A program made the position numbers and the translations under genes. This document shows positions 37,062 through 43,612 of a stretch of 44,335 bases of DNA, piece after piece. The notes below the pieces were generated by a model. The model worked only from the letters and a program-made list of their open reading frames with translations, was not told the DNA's origin and did no database searches. The number at the start of each line of letters is the position of its first letter. Within the stretch, counting starts at the first letter, position 1. The stretch comes from Sulfurimonas sp. Its GTDB lineage: Bacteria > Campylobacterota > Campylobacteria > Campylobacterales > Sulfurimonadaceae. The stretch lies in NCBI GenBank assembly GCA_026988245.1, contig JALSLR010000072.1, forward strand, positions 1 through 44,335. Direction: 5' to 3'.

Positions 37062-38099
37062 ATGAATAAAAGAATTACATACGACGAAGCACTAGCACTA
37101 TATGATTTAGACCTTTTTGAATTAGGTGAGATGGCTGACAAAATTCGCCAAGATAAACATGGTAAAAAAACCTACTTCAATATCAACCGTCATATAAACC
37201 CAACCAATGTATGCGCGGATATTTGTAAGTTTTGTGCATACTCTGCGAACCGTAAAAACCCTAACCCTTATACTATGAGCCATGATGAGATTATGGAGAT
37301 AGTAAAAGATGTAGAATCTCGTGGTATCAAAGAGGTGCATATAGTCTCAGCACATAATCCTGATACTGGCTTAAAGTGGTATTTAGATATCTTTAAAACA
37401 ATTAAAACTACCTATCCAGACCTTCATGTAAAAGCACTTACAGCTGCTGAAGTGGACTTTTTAGCAAGGGAGTACGATAAAACGTATGATGAGATACTAG
37501 ACTTGATGGTGGAAAATGGAGTTGATTCTATGCCTGGCGGTGGTGCTGAGATATTTGATGAGAATGTTCGTGATTATATCTGCAAGGGGAAGGTTACATC
37601 TGAACAATGGCTAGACATCCATCAAAAGTGGCATGAGCGTGGAAAAATGTCAAATGTTACTATGCTTTTTGGTCATGTAGAATCTCGTGCAAATCGAATA
37701 GACCATATGATGCGTATCCGTGATTTGCAAGATAAAACGGGTGGGTTTAACGCCTTCATCCCTCTTGTGTACCAAACTGAAAATAATTATCTTAAAATAG
37801 AAAATGCAGTAACTGCGAACGAGGTACTTAAAACGATGGCAATATCTCGCATAGTTTTAGACAATGTGCCAAATCTAAAAGCCTACTGGGTGACTTCAAC
37901 TGTAAACTTAGCTCTAGTATGTCAAGAGTTTGGTGCAAATGATTTAGATGGGACTATAGAAAAAGAGTCTATCAACTCAGCCGCAGGTGCTAAAAGTGCC
38001 AATGGGGTTGACTTAGAAAACTTTGTAGCACTCATAAAAAATAGTGGCTTTGAACCAGTTGAGCGAGATAGTGTTTATAATGAGATAAAAGAGTGGTGA
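37062..38099 (+). CDS. mqnE: Aminodeoxyfutalosine synthase MqnE
   Basis: A 345-residue radical SAM enzyme of the futalosine menaquinone pathway; it joins SAM to the chorismate-derived 3-[(1-carboxyvinyl)oxy]benzoate. The cluster motif is CADICKFCAYS (CxxxCxxC, about residues 50-57), with NINRHINPTNVC before it, and the family pattern MPGGGAEIF, CKGKVTSEQWL and TMLFGHVESRANRIDHM follows. ATG 37062 is chosen; a TTG 12 bp earlier is possible but less likely. The start follows the family-2 repeat directly. Menaquinone is the main quinone of Campylobacterota, so this is a core metabolic gene. Confidence 0.92.
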   Translation: MNKRITYDEALALYDLDLFELGEMADKIRQDKHGKKTYFNINRHINPTNVCADICKFCAYSANRKNPNPYTMSHDEIMEIVKDVESRGIKEVHIVSAHNPDTGLKWYLDIFKTIKTTYPDLHVKALTAAEVDFLAREYDKTYDEILDLMVENGVDSMPGGGAEIFDENVRDYICKGKVTSEQWLDIHQKWHERGKMSNVTMLFGHVESRANRIDHMMRIRDLQDKTGGFNAFIPLVYQTENNYLKIENAVTANEVLKTMAISRIVLDNVPNLKAYWVTSTVNLALVCQEFGANDLDGTIEKESINSAAGAKSANGVDLENFVALIKNSGFEPVERDSVYNEIKEW

Positions 38100-38106
38100 A
38101 GTAAGG

Positions 38107-39129
38107 ATGAATGTATCGGTTATAATTCCTACCTATAATCGATATATATTCTTAAAAAGAGCCTTAGTATCACTCTACGCTCAAACGTATCCCCCAAAAG
38201 AGATTATCGTTGTTGATGATGGCTCAACTGATGATACATCTTATATAACTGTCATTCTGAACTCGATTCAGAATCTAAATCCAAATATAATAATAAAATA
38301 TATTTATCAAAATAACTCTGGTGTTTCAAGTGCTAGAAATATGGGGATTAGAAATGCTAGTTTTGAATGGATAGCTTTTTTAGATTCTGATGATGAGTGG
38401 CACAAAACAAAGTTAGAAAAACAAGTAGATTTTCATAAAAATAATATTAATATTTTGATGAGTTATACAGATGAATTATGGATACGTGATGGTGTTGAAG
38501 TTAAAATTCCTAAAAAGTTCAAAAAGATAGGTAAAGATATATTTTCTGAAAATATAGAGTATTGTAATATTGCACCGTCTTCGGTTTTGGTTAGTAGGGA
38601 GATTCTGAATTATCATGCCCTTGTGGTACGAGTTCAGAATGACGGAACTGTTCAGAATGACGGAGAATTTTTTGATGAAAGCTTAGAAGTTTGTGAAGAT
38701 TATGACTTATGGCTTCGTATCGCTTTAAAACATGAGATAGGATTAGTGGATGAGCCGTTGATAACCAAGTATGCTGGACATGATGACCAACTTAGTTTTA
38801 AACACTGGGGGATGGATAGATTTAGAGTTGTTGCCTTAGAAAAGTTACTAAAAAGTGAGGCTAAAGCCACACCTCTGAAAAAGACTGAGCTTCTCGGAGG
38901 TACGACTTCAGTCGTACACGAACAACAAAGTGAGCCTAAAGCCACATCTCTGAGAAATACCACATCTTCGTCATTCTCGGGCTTGACCCGGGAATCTACT
39001 CAAGCACTAATATTGAAAGAACTTAGAAAAAAATACACCATACTCCTCAAAGGTGCCATAAAACATGATAAAATATCAGACAAAAAAAATTATCTAAAAA
39101 GATTAAGAGAACTCAATGAACCTAACTAA
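38107..39129 (+). CDS. Family 2 glycosyltransferase enlarged by repeat insertions
   Basis: A 340-residue GT-A glycosyltransferase. The nucleotide-sugar site is VSVIIPTYNR and VVDDGSTDDTS, and the metal-binding motif is FLDSDDEW. It probably adds sugars to a lipid-linked glycan, since the oligosaccharyltransferase PglB follows with a 14-bp overlap. Three palindromic inserts change the protein: 38250-38277 (VILNSIQN, just after the GST motif), 38600-38663 (ALVVRVQNDGT), and 38853-38998 (C-terminal KATPLKK, KATSLRN and SFSGLTREST). Residues of the C-terminal part are largely repeat-derived, so the true domain is shorter than the reading frame. The sugar donor is not predictable. Confidence 0.88.
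   Translation: MNVSVIIPTYNRYIFLKRALVSLYAQTYPPKEIIVVDDGSTDDTSYITVILNSIQNLNPNIIIKYIYQNNSGVSSARNMGIRNASFEWIAFLDSDDEWHKTKLEKQVDFHKNNINILMSYTDELWIRDGVEVKIPKKFKKIGKDIFSENIEYCNIAPSSVLVSREILNYHALVVRVQNDGTVQNDGEFFDESLEVCEDYDLWLRIALKHEIGLVDEPLITKYAGHDDQLSFKHWGMDRFRVVALEKLLKSEAKATPLKKTELLGGTTSVVHEQQSEPKATSLRNTTSSSFSGLTRESTQALILKELRKKYTILLKGAIKHDKISDKKNYLKRLRELNEPN
38250..38277 (+). repeat. Family-1 palindrome in glycosyltransferase gene
   Basis: Stem TTCTGAA/TTCAGAA, loop CTCGA; encodes VILNSIQNL in frame. Confidence 0.88.
38600..38663 (-). repeat. Family-1 variant with extended loop in glycosyltransferase gene
   Basis: Outer ends AGATTCTGAA and TTCAGAATGACGG are those of a reverse family-1 copy, but the loop is replaced by about 23 bp (TATCATGCCCTTGTGGTAC core). 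The same core with two changes is at 42863-42881 in pgi. A partial half copy (38651-38663) follows. Confidence 0.78.
38853..38998 (+). repeat. Direct repeat, palindrome and family-1 copy at 3' end of glycosyltransferase gene
   Basis: A 28-bp imperfect direct repeat at 38853-38880 and 38928-38955 is separated by exactly 75 bp (25 codons). Between them lies the perfect palindrome GTACGACT-TC-AGTCGTAC (38900-38917). A forward family-1 copy follows at 38969-38998 (stem TTCTCGGG/CCCGGGAA). Confidence 0.82.
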
Positions 39130-41392
39130 AGAAACTAAACTCACACTTGTTTACATCAGCATTGCTTTTTTATTTTCAGTATCTATGCGTCTTATTTGGA
39201 TTTATCAATTTGGTGGGTATGAACCATTTATGTTTAATGGGCAGTTTATGATAAACACTAATGATGGGTACTTTTGGGCTGAGGGTGCTAGAGATTTGCT
39301 TAGTGGCTCTAGTACTAATCCGTCGGCTGAGAATTTTTATGATACATTTCATCAATTACATGACTTATCTCCAGTATCAAGTGCAGCTTCTCAACTTACC
39401 GCTTTCTTTGCGTACATATTGCCATTTAGTTTTGAATCGGTCATTTTATATATGCCTATATTTTTAGGTTCATTAGTAGTCGTCCCCATCATCTTAATCG
39501 CTAAAAACTTAAAAAACTTAGAGATGGGACTCATAGCTGCACTCTTAGCATCGATAGCTTGGAGTTACTACAACCGTACCATGGTAGGCTACTATGACAC
39601 TGACATGCTCAATATTGTCATCCCAACTTTTTTACTTTGGTCTATCATCTGGGCGATGACTACGAACCAAAACAGATATCTACTCATCACCGCTTTGGAT
39701 ATCTTAGTCTATCGTTGGTGGTATCCTCAATCTTATGCTTTGGAATTTTCGTTCTTTGGATTAATCTTACTTTATACCCTCATATACGATAGAAAAAATA
39801 TCTATAACTATAAACTCCTTAGCATCATGATGTTTGCAATGTTAAATATAGATGGATATATTCGATTTCCACTAGTCTTAGGGATATTTTATATCTTTAG
39901 ACAAGAGAAGTTTGACAAATACATTTATTATATTTTTGGTGTATCAGTGCTTGCTTTTTTTATGAGTGGTGGTTTTAATCCTATATGGTCACAATTAAAA
40001 GGTTATGTATTTACAGATGCTATAAGTCAAGCCGAAAAAGGGATGCAACTTCATTTTTACTCTGTGATGCAAACAGTCCGAGAAGCTGGAAAAATCCCCT
40101 TTGAAACCTTTGCAAATCGTATAAGCGGACATACTGTAACTTTTTTACTCTCTGTCATTGGGTATGCTTGGCTTTCCTATAAACATCGCATCATGCTTTT
40201 TGCATTGCCTCTTGTTGGACTTGGGTTTTTAGCCTGGTTTGGTGGACTTCGCTTTACTATCTACGCTGTGCCACCTTTAGCTTTAGGAATGGCTTTTTTG
40301 ATAGTAGAGGTGAGTAGATTCCCAGTCAAGCTGAGAATGACGGGTAAGTCAAAACATGAAATGACGGGTAAGTCAAAACATGAAATGACGGGTAAGTCAA
40401 AGCATAACATCACGGGTAAGTCGACCTTTTCGTCATCCTTGGGCTTGACCCGAGGATCTATACTTATACTATTAACATCAGCAATACTAGCTCCAAATAT
40501 TCAACATATCATAGAGTATAAAGTACCAACAGTCTTCACAAAAGATGAAGTAAAAGTTCTTGACAACTTAGGCAAAATCACCTCAAGAGAGGACTATGTA
40601 GTCTCGTGGTGGGATTATGGTTACCCTATTCGTTACTACGCTGATGTCAAAACTCTTGTAGATGGTGGAAAACATGGAGGAAGCGTAAACTTTCCAGTGA
40701 GTTATATACTAACAAATTCTCAAGATGAAGCAGCAAGGATGGCACGACTTGATGTGGAGTATACGGAGAAGACTTTTACGTTTAGAGATGAAAATAAACA
40801 GCTCATCATAGATAAAAATCTTACAATATTTTCCAACATAGAACAGATGACAAAAGAGTATGGATACGATGATACAAATGACTTTTTACTCTCACTAGAT
40901 ACAGATATAAAACTTCCTAAAAAAACAAGAGATATCTACTTGTTTCTTCCTTTTAGAATGCTAAACATCTACCCAACAGTCAAGGTGTTTTCAAATTTAG
41001 ACTTAATGAGTGGTCAAAAATATAACAGACCACTGTTTTATATCTCTACAAACTATAAACAGATTAAAAATATATTGCATCTAGGTAACGGTGTCTCTTT
41101 AGACTTAAACACAAAAATATTAAGCTTGGGTGATAAAAAAACAATGATAAGAAGGTTTGTGACTACAGTATATGATAAAAAAATGCGCTTAAAAAAGAAA
41201 GTTGATTTGGTAGATTTTAGCTCAAATATAAGCGTGATTTATATGAAAAACTATAACACTTTTTTAATCCTTGATGAGGCTACATATAACTCAACATACA
41301 TACAACTGATGGTCTTAGAAGAGTATGATGCTAAGCTTTTTGAACCAGTAGAGTTAACCCCACATGCTAAAGTGTATAAACTTAAGATATAA
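39116..41392 (+). CDS. pglB: STT3/PglB oligosaccharyltransferase
   Basis: A 758-residue membrane enzyme that transfers a lipid-linked glycan to Asn in periplasmic proteins. About 13 transmembrane helices (1-470) carry the catalytic acidic residues in INTNDGYFWAEG and YYDTDMLN. The periplasmic C-terminal domain has the family motif WWDYGYP near residue 497, which recognises the +2 Ser/Thr of the sequon. Between the last two helices the protein carries an insert encoded by 40315-40460: two opposed family-1 palindromes with a tandem MTGKSKHE repeat, a loop predicted to lie on the cytoplasmic side and rich in Lys, so it obeys the positive-inside rule. Native PglB lacks this. The gene overlaps the preceding glycosyltransferase by 14 bp. 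Confidence 0.93.
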   Translation: MNLTKETKLTLVYISIAFLFSVSMRLIWIYQFGGYEPFMFNGQFMINTNDGYFWAEGARDLLSGSSTNPSAENFYDTFHQLHDLSPVSSAASQLTAFFAYILPFSFESVILYMPIFLGSLVVVPIILIAKNLKNLEMGLIAALLASIAWSYYNRTMVGYYDTDMLNIVIPTFLLWSIIWAMTTNQNRYLLITALDILVYRWWYPQSYALEFSFFGLILLYTLIYDRKNIYNYKLLSIMMFAMLNIDGYIRFPLVLGIFYIFRQEKFDKYIYYIFGVSVLAFFMSGGFNPIWSQLKGYVFTDAISQAEKGMQLHFYSVMQTVREAGKIPFETFANRISGHTVTFLLSVIGYAWLSYKHRIMLFALPLVGLGFLAWFGGLRFTIYAVPPLALGMAFLIVEVSRFPVKLRMTGKSKHEMTGKSKHEMTGKSKHNITGKSTFSSSLGLTRGSILILLTSAILAPNIQHIIEYKVPTVFTKDEVKVLDNLGKITSREDYVVSWWDYGYPIRYYADVKTLVDGGKHGGSVNFPVSYILTNSQDEAARMARLDVEYTEKTFTFRDENKQLIIDKNLTIFSNIEQMTKEYGYDDTNDFLLSLDTDIKLPKKTRDIYLFLPFRMLNIYPTVKVFSNLDLMSGQKYNRPLFYISTNYKQIKNILHLGNGVSLDLNTKILSLGDKKTMIRRFVTTVYDKKMRLKKKVDLVDFSSNISVIYMKNYNTFLILDEATYNSTYIQLMVLEEYDAKLFEPVELTPHAKVYKLKI
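40315..40460. repeat. Family-1 pair with 24-bp tandem array in pglB
   Basis: Reverse copy 40315-40343 (stem ATTCCCAG/CTGAGAAT) and forward copy 40431-40460 (ATCCTTGGG/CCCGAGGAT) face each other. Between them, units of ATGACGGGTAAGTCAAAACA plus TGAA (24 bp) repeat at 40337, 40361, 40385 and partly at 40409. The 24-bp unit is eight codons, MTGKSKHE, and frame is kept. Confidence 0.92.
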
Positions 41393-41393
41393 G

Positions 41394-42248
41394 ATGAAAA
41401 TATACCTCATTCTCTTACTTAGCATCTCTCTTTTTGCAGGCAAACCAGACCTGTTTTTACTAAAAGTTTATAATAATGATGTAGATATTGCAGGGTGGTA
41501 TATGAGTGAAAAACTTGATGGTGTACGGGCTTACTGGGATGGAAAACAGCTTATATCAAGAAACGGACATAAGTTTGATGTGCCTAGTTTTTTTACGAAA
41601 GATTTTCCTAGACACGAGTTAGATGGTGAGTTGTGGAGCAAGAGAGGAAGTTTTGATAGTATTAGTTCTATTGCTAGAACAAAAATATTAGATCCTCAGA
41701 TCAAGCCTAAGGATGACGTACTATCTGTCATTCCAAACTCCGATTTGGAATCTCCTTGGATACAACTTACATACAACATCTTTGAAGTCCCAAACGCAAA
41801 AGGCAACTTACTTCAAAGACTCTCGATTGTAAAACCAACAAAATACCTAAAAGTGATACCGCAAATAAAGATAAAAAATAAAAAAGATTTATTTAACTAC
41901 CAAAAAATTATAGAAGCTAAAGGTGGGGAGGGTGTAGTTGTTCGTGATGGAGAACTTCCATACTTCACGGGAAGAACGAAAAATGCACTGAAAGTAAAAA
42001 GTTATTTGGACGCAGAATGTAAAGTAGTAGGACACAACAAAGGTAAAGGTAAGTACAAAAATAAACTAGGTTCATTGGCGTGTAAACTAAAAAGTGGTAA
42101 AATCGTAAAAATAGGTTCAGGTTTTGATGATGCAAAGAGAAATAATCCACCGAAGATAGGCTCTGTCATCACTTTTAAATACTATGGACTCACTTCAAAA
42201 GGAAATCCTAGGTTTCCAGTATATCTAAGGAAAAGAAGCATAAAATGA
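41394..42248 (+). CDS. Secreted ATP-dependent DNA ligase (LigE type)
   Basis: A 284-residue minimal ATP-dependent DNA ligase. The nucleotidyl-lysine motif is SEKLDGVRAYWDG (KLDGVR, Lys near residue 39). ELDGELW, GGEGVVVRDG and LKVKSYLDAECKVVGH match later ligase motifs. A signal peptide (KIYLILLLSISLFAG) is present with the start at 41394; an upstream ATG at 41364 would place extra residues before it and is rejected. LigE enzymes are periplasmic and have been associated with natural competence. Two opposed family-1 palindromes (41689-41754) insert about 25 residues (KILDPQIKPKDDVLSVIPNS) between the adenylation-domain motifs, in frame. Starts 1 bp after pglB and overlaps pgi by 4 bp. Confidence 0.92.
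   Translation: MKIYLILLLSISLFAGKPDLFLLKVYNNDVDIAGWYMSEKLDGVRAYWDGKQLISRNGHKFDVPSFFTKDFPRHELDGELWSKRGSFDSISSIARTKILDPQIKPKDDVLSVIPNSDLESPWIQLTYNIFEVPNAKGNLLQRLSIVKPTKYLKVIPQIKIKNKKDLFNYQKIIEAKGGEGVVVRDGELPYFTGRTKNALKVKSYLDAECKVVGHNKGKGKYKNKLGSLACKLKSGKIVKIGSGFDDAKRNNPPKIGSVITFKYYGLTSKGNPRFPVYLRKRSIK
41689..41754. repeat. Head-to-head family-1 pair in ligase gene
   Basis: Reverse copy 41689-41718 (TAGATCCTCAG and CTAAGGATGACG, partly decayed stem) and forward copy 41726-41754 (stem TTCCAAA/TTTGGAA), separated by only 7 bp. Confidence 0.87.
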
Positions 42249-43531
42249 AATATACACATAACTTTAACCCAACCATATCTGATGAGGAACTCTTTGATGA
42301 GATAAAAAAAGAGCGTGAGAGTATAGGCTACTATAACCTAGTACATCAAGATATAGGTGCTATAAAAGAGTATGCAAAAGGTGTGAAGCAAAAAAATGTT
42401 GTAGTTATCGGCATAGGTGGTTCAACCCTTGGAACTTATGCTATATATAAGTTTTTAAAACACTCTAAAAAGCTTAGTAAAAAACTCCATTTTATAGAAA
42501 GTACAGACCCTATAGAGTTAAAGTCTAAGATAGATGCTATTGACTTGAATGATACTCTTTTTGTCGTTATATCTAAGTCTGGGACTACTGTTGAGACTGT
42601 GTCTATATTTAAGTATATAAACTCTCTTATGAAGTGTGATAAAGACAATACTATAGTGATAACGGAGAGTGATTCTAAGCTTGATGCCTTTGCAAAATTT
42701 CATAAGATGAAAACATTTGAAGTGCCTAAGGATGTTGGGGGAAGATTTTCTGTTTTCTCTACTGTAGGGCTAGTGCCTCTTGCTATAGTTGGGATAGATA
42801 TTGATGAGATAATTAAAGGTATCAAAGAGGTGTATGACGGCTTTTTTGAGGAGGTTCCCAGTTATAATGCCCTTGCGGTACAAGCTGAGAATGACTTCCC
42901 TTCCGTCATTCCGGACTCCGATCCGGAATCTACTCCAAAACACCGCATTCTAAAAAAAGCCCGTTTCTTCGCCGAATACAAAAACAGCTTTAACATAAAC
43001 GTAGTCTTTTCATATTCCTCGCGACTTGAGGGTTTTAATAAATGGTATGTACAACTTTGGGGGGAGAGCCTAGGAAAGATAGATATTAACGAGTCACGAC
43101 AAGGTCTCACCCCAGTTGGCATCATAGGACCTATAGACCAACACTCTTTTTTACAGCTTGTAGTTGAAGGTAGACGAGACAAGACGATAACTATAGTGAA
43201 AGTAGATAATTTTGAAAGTGATATACAGATACCAGAGCTTACACTAGAGGGTTTAGAAGAGCTAGACTACTTAAACAAAAGAGATTTCTCTGAGCTTATT
43301 AACATGCAAGCTGACGCTACCATAGAGGCTATACAAAATCTAGATGACATCCCATGTGATGTGATAACTATAGATGCAGTAGATGAGCGAAGTATAGCAG
43401 CTCTTATGTATGAATATGAGCTGCTCACCTCTGTCGTTGCAAAGTTCCTCTATATCAACGCATATGACCAACCTGGTGTTGAAGCTGGAAAAATTATACT
43501 TAAAGAAAAACTGAGTAAGCAACAGAAATAG
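42245..43531 (+). CDS. pgi: Glucose-6-phosphate isomerase
   Basis: A 428-residue SIS-fold isomerase interconverting glucose-6- and fructose-6-phosphate. Motifs seen: GIGGSTLGTYAI, ISKSGTTVETVS, DVGGRFSVFSTVGLVPLAI, and GPIDQHSFLQLVVEG near the active site. The product fructose-6-phosphate feeds GlmS, and glucose-6-phosphate leads to UDP-glucose via GalU, the next gene. Two opposed family-1 palindromes (42855-42932) insert about 28 residues (YNALAVQAENDFPSVIPDSD) before a core helix, in frame. It overlaps the ligase by 4 bp and is followed by galU after 81 bp. Confidence 0.93.
   Translation: MKYTHNFNPTISDEELFDEIKKERESIGYYNLVHQDIGAIKEYAKGVKQKNVVVIGIGGSTLGTYAIYKFLKHSKKLSKKLHFIESTDPIELKSKIDAIDLNDTLFVVISKSGTTVETVSIFKYINSLMKCDKDNTIVITESDSKLDAFAKFHKMKTFEVPKDVGGRFSVFSTVGLVPLAIVGIDIDEIIKGIKEVYDGFFEEVPSYNALAVQAENDFPSVIPDSDPESTPKHRILKKARFFAEYKNSFNINVVFSYSSRLEGFNKWYVQLWGESLGKIDINESRQGLTPVGIIGPIDQHSFLQLVVEGRRDKTITIVKVDNFESDIQIPELTLEGLEELDYLNKRDFSELINMQADATIEAIQNLDDIPCDVITIDAVDERSIAALMYEYELLTSVVAKFLYINAYDQPGVEAGKIILKEKLSKQQK
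42855..42932. repeat. Head-to-head family-1 pair in pgi
   Basis: Reverse copy with the extended loop (42855-42895; ends TTCCCAG and CTGAGAATGAC) and forward copy (42904-42932; stem TTCCGGA/TCCGGAA), separated by 8 bp. Confidence 0.87.
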
Positions 43532-43560
43532 TTTTAAGAAGTTCTAAATAAGTTTTTAGC

Positions 43561-43594
43561 TAAAATGCTCTTACTAAATGGGTCGCCCCCCCCC
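43561..43594 (+). promoter_or_regulatory. galU promoter region with homopolymeric C tract
   Basis: A TAAAAT -10 candidate at 43561-43566 is followed by an unbroken run of nine C (43586-43594) and an AGAGAG ribosome-binding site, 18 bp before the TTG start. A run of this length is unusual in such AT-rich DNA and is the type of tract that slips in Campylobacterota. Confidence 0.55.
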
Positions 43595-43612
43595 ATAAAC
43601 AAGAGAGAAAAT

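Noticed and set aside
36875-37141. Minus-strand frame across metK end and the array
   Set aside because: It encodes only repeat-derived residues (FVIPCTVRHS-like) and is flanked by real genes on the other strand.
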